Shown in pieces: positions 1 to 10,578 of a stretch of DNA of 64,000 nt. The translations under genes were made by a program, and so were the position numbers. Position 1 is the stretch's first letter. Every line of letters begins with the position of its first letter. Source of the DNA: Dipteronia dyeriana (Eukaryota; Streptophyta; Magnoliopsida; Sapindales; Sapindaceae); contig CM065301.1 of assembly GCA_032871835.1 (NCBI GenBank), forward strand, positions 76,106,069 to 76,170,068, read 5' to 3'. The notes below the pieces were generated by a model, which did not search any database, was not told where the DNA came from, and saw nothing but the letters and a program-made list of their open reading frames with translations.

Positions 1-1994
1 TCATCTCTATACACCACATCTCTCTCTCTCTCTCGCTTTCTCTTCTCAAAAATCTGAAGAGTCATTCTCAGTCCAGACTTCTCCATTCTCATCTCCTATT
101 CACAGCATCTCATGCTACAATGATGTGTATTGAAAATTGAAAAATATAAAAATTGAGAGTTGTAATAGACTCTTTTCTTTGTTGATACCAAGACACAAGA
201 CTGAGATCTCCACGGTTGGTGTATGATTGTTCGCTACATCGGAGAATCAGCGCCCTCTTTTATTGATCTCATTTTGTTCTCTTGTCTTGATCCAGTAATC
301 TTTCATCAACAATTTCATATTTTTCAAGTACATTATTTCGTATTCTTCAATTTTGTATTATTGAAAATTCGATTTCATTTAAATGTTGTTTGATATAATT
401 TGAAGTATGGATTGGGTCTCTGTTTACTGATGAAGTATTGATTTAATTGTCATTTTTGTTGAGTTTTGGGAATGAAAAAGTGAAAATTCGATTTGCATAT
501 TATGTTTGATTAGTGAGAAAATTGAAGATGATTATGAATAATTTACTGATGTTTGGTCTCTGTTTTGTGTCCCTGTGTCTGGGTTTGTTTCCTGTGTTGT
601 TGTATGTTGTTCTGTTTTTTGTTAGAGGCTCTGCTTGGTTTTTGTTGCTGCTGTGTTTGAGCGGTTTCGTTTTGTGGCTTATTGTTCCAGCTTTTTGCTC
701 TTCACTAAAGTTAACCTGAATTTGGCTTCATCTTTAAACACATGGAAGCATGTGCTCATGGTATTTTGTTTTGTTGAAAAAAATGCAAATCTAAAATTTT
801 AACTCAGAATTATTGAAAGTTATTGATTCCTAATTTTTAAAAGTGTCAGCAAATTATTGAAAGTTCAGTATAAATAGGTAAGGGGATCTCAATCCTATTT
901 TTTTATATATTGTTTTGTGGGTTGGGAAACTTGTGTCATCTAAGGTATTTTGTTGTTGTTTCATGTACTATTACTGCATGCAACTATTTAACAAGACAGA
1001 TGTGCATTTTCAAATTTAACATAGCATGAGTTACATGACATTCGTAACCCAAGCCAAATACGTAGGTCTTTCCTTGATCTAACTTCTCAAATCAAGATTA
1101 ATTACAAGCTTAAATATACCTCATATTTCAAATGCATGGATGATATAAGTATCAACTATATTTATGAAAACATGACAAATGTAACCCATGTAAACTTCAC
1201 AATCAACTCAAACTCAATGGACTTGTAATGTGTTCCTTCGAAGATATTAATATTTGGAATTGATTAGGTCACTTTGAATGTGATTTTAATCATATTGAAG
1301 CTAGCTTCAGTTATTATACACTATTTACCTTCCATTAGTAATAGTATAAAATTATGCATCATCCATTAATTCTTTTAATGTTTAATTTGCAAATTAACCC
1401 TGGTAGGTAGCCAATCACTCCAGTTTTGAACAAGTTTCAATGATCAAAATTCAGAGTTACGATCCTAATCTATATATAATATTTTTAATATAATAACTAA
1501 ATATCAATTGAAGATTATGCTTGGTTGTACACTTTACGGTTCCTATATTTATAATTTTTTCTTTTAAATATTGACCACTTTTGTAGGGTCATGCATGCTC
1601 CCATATATTTACACTATTTACCTGCCATTATTAGAAAAACAACATGATCAAAAGTCAAAATCATGTTTTGGTCTTTGGTTATTATTGCTTGTTTATCTAA
1701 TTTTCAGTTATTACATGGATGCTCACTACTTGTTTAAATGTTAGCCTGCATCACCAGTGGCTTATTAGTTTGTCTTATGCTAATCCTCTTATATCTCTTG
1801 TTAGGATTGGTTGATAAATAGGAACCAAGCAAATTATTGTAGTGATAGAGAGGTTATTAGTGAGTGAATTTAGCTAATACTTGTTCAGATGTGTTCTTGT
1901 AGTTGATAAACTTAGGTACAATATTCTTGTGTTCTTGTAGTTAACAAACATTATGTTTGATATATATTTACGATGAGAATTTTGTGGCAAACAG
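1..1994. other. Intergenic, no gene recognised
   Basis: No convincing coding region is seen. The first 120 bases are pyrimidine-rich with a short CT run, which resembles a plant 5' leader, but no matching open frame follows. The only open stretch (513-719) encodes a hydrophobic low-complexity peptide typical of T-rich DNA. The rest is AT-rich. The left end of the Harbinger element that follows should lie here, but I could not find a terminal repeat matching its right end. Confidence 0.5.
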
Positions 1995-3016
1995 ATGGGA
2001 AAGAAGAATACAGATAACATTACTGAAAATTAGGGAGGTGGAAAATCAAAAGCTATACGGAATGATGATCTTGTAGCTATATATTGTGAAATATGTGTTA
2101 AGGAAGTGGCAAAAGGAAAAATGGCCTGGCACTCATTTTGATAAGATAGGGTGGGTAAATGTTGTCAAGATTTTTAAGGAAATAACCGGAATGGATTATG
2201 ATAAAAAGCAATTGAAAAACAAGTGGGATTCACTTAAAACTGACTGGAAATTATGGAGTTCACTACTGCATAAAGAAACTGGTATCGGATGGGACCCCGC
2301 TAAGAAAACGGTTGATGCACCTCCAGAATGGTGGCAAAGTAAAATTGAGGTGTGAACATTCTCCTTTATTTATTTATTTATTTATTTATTCATTTATGTC
2401 ATGTAGATGCATATTTTCTAACCATCTGCTTCTTTTGTAGACGAATGTTGAGTATCAAAAATTTCGTGATGTGGGAATTAGTCCCGACATGATGGATATG
2501 TATGACAAGATGTTCAAGGGCAGTACAGCCGTTGATAATTGTGTCATGATTCCATCATCTACCATACTTCCTGAAGAAATGGTGGAAGATTCAGAGCATG
2601 ACAAGCAGACTGTCGATATGGAGAATGAGGAGGCTTCACATGGTAATCAAGATAAGGGGAAAAAAATAACAAATTATGAGAGTGAAATAAATAAAGGAGT
2701 TACAGGAGGGTCGAATGGGAAGAAAGGAAAATTTGGAGGTGCAGCAAAGTTATCTAAACAAATTGATCATCTTGTTGAGGTAGTTGAGAGTATAAGTACA
2801 ACGACATCAGTGCATAGAAGTTCACAAGGAACTGGTATTGCTGAAGTGATGGAAGTTGTGGCCACTTTACCTGGGGCAGAAAAAGGTAGTCAGTTGTGGT
2901 GGTTTGCGACAGGGTTGTTTTGTTCTCAAGATAAGAGGGAGATGTTTTCTGTTATGAAAGATTCTGATCTGAAGCTCCAATTTTTGATTGTTAACCAAAA
3001 AAAGACTGAAAATTAG
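1995..3016 (+). pseudogene. Harbinger-associated Myb/SANT-like DNA-binding protein, broken
   Basis: This is the accessory Myb/SANT-like gene that accompanies transposase in plant PIF/Harbinger elements; it binds element ends and helps recruit the transposase. The readable core (2098-2355) has the Myb_DNA-bind_3 pattern: WPGTHF, then a GW-NV segment, then QLKNKWDSLKTDWKLW. An intron (about 2350-2440, containing a TTTA microsatellite) separates it from a second exon starting TNVEYQKFRDVGISPDMM. That exon runs to 3016 and is rich in charged residues. The gene is damaged. The likely start ATG at 1995 (MGKKNTDN) meets a TAG 12 codons later. The frame carrying DDLVAIYCEICVKEVAKGK must shift at an A-run near 2118-2123 to continue into WPGTHF. 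I infer it no longer makes a full protein. It lies 240 bp upstream of the matching transposase in the same orientation, as expected for an autonomous element. Confidence 0.85.
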
Positions 3017-3256
3017 ATGATATTAATATTTTATTATCTCTGTCGTAGTTGGATTATGTATTGGAAATTTATGCTTGTTGGACCTTAGTTGATAGAAATT
3101 AATGTTTTATTATTATTATTGTCATTGTTGGACCCTAGTTGATGACATTATGTTTTATTTTCTTTGTGCTTATTTGATAATGTTTTAATTACTTTGAACC
3201 AATTTATATGTGATGTTTGATGAGGTCATTAATATTTCAGGTTATTAAAATAAAGT

Positions 3257-4570
3257 ATGGACAATCCAGGAGACGAAGAAGAGATAGATCAACTTATATG
3301 TGTATGTGGTCGTCTTATTCAAGTTTATCTTGAAAGATATATTCTTAAAACTCCATGCATGACAAGCTCTCAAGCATTTTTTATTTGGTTGATGGAAGTG
3401 TTGCAGGGCAATGAAAGTCGTTGTTATAACATGTTTAGAATGGACAAACATGTATTCGTAATGTTGTTGAATGGTTTGGAAAATAATTATAAGTTGAAGG
3501 GTTCAAGAAACATAAGTAGTGCTGAAATTTTGGGAATATTTCTTTATATTTTAGGACAAGGTATAGGAAATAGGAATGCACAAGAACATTTTCAACATTC
3601 CGGTGAGACGGTAAGTAGGTATTTTGATGTGATGCTAGACATTTTATATGAAATGGCTAAGGTGATGATAAAGCCTTTAGATACTGAATTTAGGAGCACT
3701 CCACAAGAAATATTGAGCGACTCTAGATATATGTCTCACTTTAAGGTATGTATAATTGTCAATGTTGTTAAATTTGGTATATCCATATAAATACCTTATT
3801 TTATACCTATTTTGAATTAATTTGTAGGATTGCATTGGAGCTATAGATGGTGTTCAAGTTCAAGCTTCAATTTCTCCATGTGATCAAGTACCACATATTG
3901 GTAGAAAAGGAATACCCACCCAAAATGTAATGGCTATATGTAACTTTGACATGCAATTTACATTTGCATGTGCAGGATGGGAAGGCTCTGCTCATGATAG
4001 TAGAGTATTCTTATCAGCTCTACGTGATTCTCAATCAAAATTTCAAAAACCTCCAAATGGTAATTTTTGAAATTTATGTTGTACAAATAATAATTGTATA
4101 TTATATCATAATCATTTATATTTTATATTTTCAAGAAAATATTACTTGGTGGATGCCGGATATCCACAAATGAAAGGTTTTTTAGGACCTTATGAAGATG
4201 AAAGATACCATATTCCACATTTTCGTAGGGGTGAAGAACCAACAGGTCACAAAGAAATATTTAATCATGCACATTCTTCACTTAGGAGCATTATTGAGCG
4301 CACTTTAAAAAATGGAGAATTTTACGTGATATGACAAGTTATTCTTATCAAAAGCAAGTGAAAATTGTTATTGTTGTGATGGCTATTCATAACTACATTA
4401 GAATATATGCACAACGAGATAGAGATTTTGATGAAAGTGCAAATTACTCAAGTGAAGAGATTAATGAAGAAATTGAGGTCAATACACATGAAGAAGATGG
4501 TCCGGGAAGACGAGAAATGGAAAATTTAAGAAATTCAATTGCACAAAGTTTAATGAGTGCGGACACTTAA
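3257..4570 (+). pseudogene. PIF/Harbinger transposase (HARBI1-like DDE nuclease), frameshifted
   Basis: This is a DDE endonuclease of the DDE_Tnp_4 family that would cut and paste the element. Three exons are visible: 3257-3745, 3828-4060 (opening DCIGAIDG) and from about 4137 (KYYLVDAGYP). They are separated by two short AT-rich introns with GT/AG ends. The catalytic residues are recognisable: first Asp in IGAIDGVQ, second Asp in GSAHDSRV, Glu in SIIERT. Immediately after the Glu, the expected FGVWK-type segment is missing. The frame then changes: KWRILRDMTSYSYQKQ is readable only in a different frame from SIIERT. I read this as a small frame-changing deletion at about 4297-4303. The C-terminal tail with VMAIHNYIR is otherwise well kept. 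The copy is therefore recent but probably inactive. Confidence 0.9.
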
Positions 4571-5214
4571 CAGTTATTTACAATTTACTTTTGACTCCGC
4601 AATATATTTTGCTTTTTGAAATCTTTTGTTGTCAATTTCAATTGTGTAATCTCATAACTCTTTGGAATATATTTTGTTATCTAGAAAAATGTTATGAAAG
4701 GAATTTTAAAAAAAAAGTTGTCTTGATATATTCGTAATATATGTGGCAATAGAATCAAAAAATTAATAATATGTTATGATCACACTAAAACAAACCAAAA
4801 TTATTTATTTATAAAACAAAAATATTCTTTGATAGTTATTTTATAACATGATAATGGTCACATAAAAATAATAATTGATATTTATTTACTAACATGTTTA
4901 TGGTCACACCAAAATATTAGATGATATTTTATAACATGTTTAAGGTAATACAAAAATAAAACAATTTTTTTTTATTTTCAAAACATCTTCAAAATTCATT
5001 TGTGTCATTTTTAGTAATTTTGCACACTCACAACACTTTTTACTTTCAGTTTACCAAACACATTAAAAGTGTTTTTAGTTCCCACAACACTTTTAAAATT
5101 CAGTTTACCAAACGCTCAACTGATTCTTCCCACAGCAGATCCAAAAGCAATTCCTCCAACAGCAGATCCAAAAGCAATTCTCCCAATAACATAGCAATGC
5201 CAAACTAAGCCTTA
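4571..5214 (+). mobile_element. Right subterminal region and end of the Harbinger element
   Basis: AT-rich 3' flank of the transposase ending in AATGCCAAACTAAGCC (to 5211), followed directly by TTA (5212-5214), the usual PIF/Harbinger target duplication. Read on the minus strand, the end is GGCTTAGTTTGGCATTGC, a typical Harbinger-style terminus. A 27-bp unit is tandemly repeated at 5133-5159 and 5160-5186 with one mismatch, and the phrase CAGTTTACCAAAC occurs twice just before it. Such subterminal repeats are common binding sites in these elements. No matching left terminus was found upstream, so the left boundary is open. Confidence 0.6.
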
Positions 5215-6196
5215 GTCTTGTTAACTTTTGGTGACATGGCATCCATAATCACCATGAATCCTGACGATCCTACTAGCCTGTTATCTTTCCAGATTTTACC
5301 AATAACAATACCCTCTTAAATATTTGAACCGAGCATCTCGCTCAGCAAGGAAAGCTCGCTCGGTGAGGTATGTTTAATTGTTGCTTTCTCTTTTATCGTG
5401 TAGCACATTAATGTTTATTAATACTTAACATCTAAGCATTCAATTTCAACCGTAACATTCGATTTGCCTTCTTGACGTGACGTGATGACAAAATTTACAG
5501 TAGCTTAATTGTGATTTTCAAATGACGCATATATGACTGCTAGTAGGCACGTGGGAAGTGAATTTTCTGGGTTTGTGCACTAACCCCCACTTTCACGTGT
5601 ATCTTTTCAAGCGTGGGATTATGCCAGCTCCCTCTATAAATTTTGAAAACCTTTCATATTCCCTTTTTCACAAACTTTCTTTGCAATTCTTTTCTTTCAC
5701 AAACTGCAACCCTAGGTCTCCCACTTCTTTCCTATTATAACCACTTCGAAGCTTTCTGTTGCTCTTCCGTTGCTCGAATCTTTTTGAAGTCATTTGTTTT
5801 TCACCAGGTATTCGATTCCACCATCATCAGTACTCACGTCATTCTCGTTTACTAATTTCATTCAGGTATGGATCTTACCACCCGTCATCGTTTTGTTGAG
5901 ATGCTTATACATGCTGCTGTAATTGGTGATAAAGAAAATGCTGATAGGATTGAGTTTATATCAAGAGGCCATCCTCAAGATTTCACTCATCCAACTCAAC
6001 CCATATTCGGTGCACTACCACGGGGACCGTCACCATGTACACCCCATCCTTGAGTTTGATGTTGTATAGGTTCTTCAACAACGTTTTCACACACAAAGTG
6101 ATCGTCAAACTGAGGTTCAACGTTAACTACTAGAAGCGAAACACTACAAATGTTTTCTAGATCTTAGGGATTTCTATCATTAAACGTCTCATTTCG
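5215..6196 (+). promoter_or_regulatory. Promoter-like stretch and short open frame of unknown origin
   Basis: Between the Harbinger end and the MULE fragment lies a stretch that looks like a plant promoter and leader. A CTATAAATTT TATA-like box sits at about 5633-5642. It is followed by a T/C-rich leader. An ATG at 5868 opens a 61-codon frame (MDLTTRHRFVEMLIHAAVIG...), ending at 6053. I recognise no domain. The frame could be a captured gene fragment or the remains of an element-encoded gene. Nothing else is recognisable in this interval. Confidence 0.3.
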
Positions 6197-6590
6197 TTAT
6201 GTAAACATTTGGTTAGTACCGCTGTCAGGTGAATAGTGTTGGGGATTTCCATAATCACCCATCACAACTCCATATCTCATTTTAATTAGGTTAACACATA
6301 CTTGAGGAATCATCTTATCTTTTTTTAGCATAAATAGAACATTATTGTCATTTCTTATAAACGTGCGACATGTAGTGCAAGGAACAGTTGATATGGACTG
6401 TAGATCAATATTATATTTGTTAGGATCATATTTCACAATGGATTGCACGTGCGCCAACAACTCTTTAAAAGTCATGTTTTTGGACACGTATAATCCCTGA
6501 TTATCAGAGCCAATAAACCTCTGGCTTCTGTCAGCTACTTGCTCCTATTGACTGTTATAAGATACAATTATTCTAATCGAATCCATTTTC
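6197..6590 (-). pseudogene. MuDR/MULE-type transposase N-terminal fragment with a nonsense codon
   Basis: Read on the minus strand from the ATG at about 6588, the frame gives MDSIRIIVSYNSQ, a TAG, then EQVADRSQRFIGSDNQGLYVSKNMTFKELLAHV and on to a stop at 6197. This is the PB1-like N-terminal region typical of plant MuDR-family transposases (the phrases DPNKYNIDLQSIS and TFIRNDNNVLFML fit). In related proteins I expect Trp at the TAG, so a TGG-to-TAG change is likely. The zinc-finger, catalytic and SWIM regions are absent, so this is only a fragment of about 130 codons. Terminal inverted repeats were not identified. Confidence 0.75.
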
Positions 6591-6599
6591 CTGTACAAA

Positions 6600-7829
6600 A
6601 ATATATTAACAAAATAAAATCGGTATCATGAAACATAATAACGGCGGGGTTTATACAATAAAAACTTAAAGTTGACCATGCAATAAGTCTCGAAAAAATG
6701 TTAATAAGTCTAAGAAATTATTAATACTTCAGAAAATGATTGTAGTTTAGGCAAATTGATTGTATTTTTTTTTATAGACTTTCCAAAAAAATACAAACAG
6801 TTTCAAAAGTCACCGATCCGAGATTTTTGTTAACATTATCTGAGACTTTTACAGACATTTATGAGACTTTTGAAATATTTACCGAGACTTTCTTTCGAGA
6901 CTTTTCAATGGCAATACTTGTTGCCCTTTTGTAATTAATTGAATTAGATAATAATACATATTTCAAAGTCTTGTTGTTTTGGTTATTTTGATCAATAAAA
7001 AAACTTTGAAATGTGTCGAATGCAATTATTCTTACAAAAAATTACAACAATCCCTCATATTTGTATTACGAGGTTGTAGATTCAAGTCATTCTCTTAAAA
7101 AAACCCTAAATTTATGTAATATAATTATTGTAATGAATCAGAAATTAGATGAGTGTGATTGAAATAAACTAGTACTTAATACATAAAACATGAATGTCAT
7201 TTATATATTCAATTAGTTATAATTCAATTAAATTATTAATTAACAAAAGTGAAGAAAAAAAATATCGAAGAAAACTAGACAACTCTTATATTTTTAATAA
7301 AATATTAGGTTTGGAGGCAAATGCATATTTTATAACAATATGTTATTTAAAGACAATTCAAGATTCATTATTAATTTCAACCACTTGAAAACATGAACCA
7401 GAGCTTTCTAAAAAATTTATATTATGTTAAATACAACAAGCGTAAATCAATGTAAGATAAATATTTAATCGTGATAAATAATAAAATATTCAGATTAATG
7501 TGACAAAATATTGCTATAATAAATGACAATGAAGACATAAAAGCATCATTTTTCAATAAATAACAAATTGATCTTCAACAAGTAGAAACATTTAATACGA
7601 GTCTCACCAACTTAAGCTCAAGCATCGTAGACAATACTAAACACAGTAGAAAATAATATAATCTAACATTTCAAAGAAAGGAACAGGGGAAATAAAGGGA
7701 TTAGAATATACAGAAAAATAAAAGGATAAAGTGGAATAACATGTCTATTTCTTTTTGAACTATTATTGTTAATATTTTGAGATTGAAAAAATGTACATGA
7801 CTCAAAATAACACCCTCTTTGATATAGGT
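6600..7829. other. AT-rich intergenic, no gene
   Basis: No gene is recognised. The 6680-6910 part contains a cluster of GAGACTTTT-like motifs in direct orientation, with related AGTCTCGAAAA motifs in the opposite orientation at its left side. The remainder (6910-7829) is AT-rich and featureless. An open frame at 7194-7388 is low complexity. Confidence 0.5.
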
Positions 7830-7921
7830 GTGAGCAAGATTCACTATTGAGTCACTTAACCAATATCATTTCGTCGTGAGCAAGATCCACCATTGAGTCA
7901 TTGAACCAAATTCATTTCGTC
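7830..7921. repeat. 46-bp tandem duplication
   Basis: Two adjacent 46-bp units, 7830-7875 and 7876-7921. Both begin GTGAGCAAGAT and end CATTTCGTC, with a few substitutions between them. This is a simple local duplication with no coding sense. Confidence 0.85.
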
Positions 7922-8199
7922 GACAATTTTTTATCTATTTAATTTATCAAATTCACTATTAATAATTGATTAAAGCACAATTAATTATAATCTTATATTT
8001 TATATTTTTTGCAATTAGTATTTTAAGACCTATCCAATTCTACATAATAATTTCAAACCAAATTAAAATGAATATATATATTCACATTCTTGATCAAACC
8101 CCTCGACTATTTGGGCTTTGTTAAATTGATCATTCAAAAAACTATATCATTTAAAAAAAACATTTAAAAGAAAGAGGTGCTTAACCTAAACCTGAGCAG

Positions 8200-8978
8200 C
8201 ATATATATATATACAACTATAACTCTACATCAAGCATATAAATCCAAACATCTCTTTTTCTCTTTCTAAGTTATACATAATGCACTTCTTGCCCAAATAC
8301 CATCTTTTTCTTCAAACACCCAACATCACCCAAATCCATGGCTAAATCTCTCTAAAATCTCAAATCCATAGCTCAATTTACTTTATTCCTTATTTTGAGG
8401 TAATTTTTTGGTGCTTGCATGTGAGTTTTTGAATAAATCAAACTTCCTCATATCATGTTTTTAGATTTCTTTCTTTTATTTTATTTCATCAATATTTGTT
8501 AACTAACTATTATTTTCTATTTTTCAAATTTGTATCTCACTTTTCTTCCCTGTTGTAGAATTAGAATTTTGATTTTAAGAATTTTTAAAATTATATATGG
8601 ATTTCAAGTTTTTTTTTTGTTTTTTTTTTCATTTTAGATCCATGTAAATTGAAGTTTTAATATTTAGATTCACTGATGTTTGAGCCACTGATACGCCCTT
8701 TGACCTTGATGAGATTGTCATTTGAACGCTTCCGCATAAGTATATTATTACTTTAAAAAAGTCTCATTACATACAACTATAGATTTACATCTGCAAAACG
8801 TACTCTGAATTCTTGCCATGGTTAAGTTTATTTTTGACATACAAGTTAATTTTGATTGTAGTGTTATGGTGATTTGTTGTTTTCCCCCATAAATTTAGTT
8901 TCTTTTTTCTTATTGTCTAGTGTTGTCTGTGTGGTGTGTTTTAGACTTCTACCAGAGTGGGGTGGAGTGATTGGTGTG
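8200..8978 (+). promoter_or_regulatory. Possible orphan promoter and leader
   Basis: A CATATAAATCC TATA-like box lies at about 8236. It is followed by a C/T-rich stretch and a possible splice donor (GAGGTAATT) near 8400, the appearance of a plant promoter and first non-coding exon. No open frame or acceptor exon that I recognise follows before the hAT element at 8979. It may be a decayed gene start or chance composition. Confidence 0.2.
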
Positions 8979-9665
8979 TAGGGCTGACAATTCGGGTTCA
9001 TGGATCAGGTTGACCTCAACCCGACACGATCCGAATAGTATTAACATTAACCCAACACGACCCGTTTAATTAAACGGGTTGACCCGTAACACATTTAATA
9101 ATCTAATCGGGTCATGATGGGTCGGATTTGACCAGTGTGACCCATTTAACCCGTTTATTCGAACCCATTTGCCTAGCATTTTTTAGAAAAATCATATTAT
9201 ATTTGTAATTTTCCAACCTGCCACAAATACATCCAACATAATAGAGTAATAGTTTTTAATAATCCAATCCAATCTAATACTATCAAATAATGCAACAAAT
9301 ATATAATTAAATACAGTCATCCCGAAAAGCAAAAACAGTCATCCATAATCCAAATAAAATTAGTGATTGTTACTGAAACGGTGAAACCTAAATAATGGTT
9401 ACCAAAAGAATTGTTATATAGTATGTAAAAATTCATTTGTAACCCTTGTAATAATGATAATTATAAATATTTCTATATGACTAAACGGGTTAAACGGGTC
9501 ACCTGTAAACTCGTTTAACCAAACCTGGCACGACCTATATAATAATCGGGTTACACGGATCGACCTGATTCTGACCTCGAACCCGTTAAGAAGTCTACCC
9601 AACCAGTTTATTGATCTCGGGTTCGTGTCGGGTTGACGGGTTACGGGTCAATTTTACCGGCTCTA
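8979..9665. mobile_element. Non-autonomous hAT element (687 bp) with 8-bp target duplication
   Basis: The left end is TAGGGCTGACAATTCGGG. The right end, read on the minus strand, is TAGAGCCGGTAAAATTGACC. The element is flanked on both sides by TTGGTGTG (8971-8978 and 9666-9673), an exact 8-bp target duplication diagnostic of hAT-type insertion. Subterminal regions are dense in ACCCG/CGGGT motifs in both orientations, as in many plant hAT elements. No transposase is encoded. Confidence 0.9.
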
Positions 9666-9673
9666 TTGGTGTG

Positions 9674-10570
9674 TTGTATTGTGTGGTGATTCCGAGATTT
9701 GAAATATGGACTCTATGTTTCTAGATTTTATTTTGTTTCCCTGTTATCTGTTATTTTCTCTTATAAAGATTTTTTTTATCTATATTTTTACAAAATAATA
9801 CACCATCAGAAAACAACTTACCTTGATTCGAAACATGGATTTGAAAAACTCAGTATTTTTTTTTTCCCTATTTCTTCTTCTTTCAACCAAACTAATACTT
9901 TTTTATGGCTTATTCTTTCAATTAACCTAATACTTATTTGTATACTTTTTTTTTGGTGCACCTAACACATAGTCTATAGGTAGACTATGCATATGGCGAT
10001 AGAGTACAAGCTGGAATAAGATAAGAACGCTTGATTGCCACCGCCAACTCCAAAGCTACTGTCACGTGTTAATTTTTTATTATTTTTATTTAGTAATGTA
10101 GGTCACACACAAAATTTGTTATTGGTCCTCCAACTAATTACAGAAAGTTATATTTCCAATTTTGAAAACAAACTCAACTGCAAAACAGAAAATGACATTG
10201 TTATCCTCTTTAATTTGTATTATGTGTAAGTTTCATGTAATTTTTGATCATATAAAGGAAATTGTTATCTTTTTACTGTTATAAAATTAATAAAATAATT
10301 TTAAATTTGTAAATTACTTATCCACCTTGCTACCAAATAAACTATTCATGATTTGGAAATACTGACAAAAGCAAGGATATATAAGTCTTTTTACTATTTA
10401 AAAATGATCATAACAAAATAGGAGAGTTAAAAATATGGCTCAACTCGCTCTTTTTATATAGAGTGCATAGAAATAAAATACTAATTTATCCATCTGTTAT
10501 TTAATAATTATCACATTATTTGTCGACAAAAGAAACACATGTTGAATAAAGTCTGTGACTTTCTGTAGAT
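9674..10570. other. AT-rich intergenic, no gene
   Basis: No gene, RNA or element boundary was recognised. Short open frames (9699-9965, 10035-10229) are low complexity and T-rich. Confidence 0.5.
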
Positions 10571-10578
10571 ACCTTTTA

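Noticed and set aside
626..660. GGCTCTGCTTGGTTT as the left end of the Harbinger element
   Set aside because: Only partly resembles the right end, and no TTA adjoins it in the expected position; GGCTTATTAGTTTG near 1758 was rejected for the same reason.
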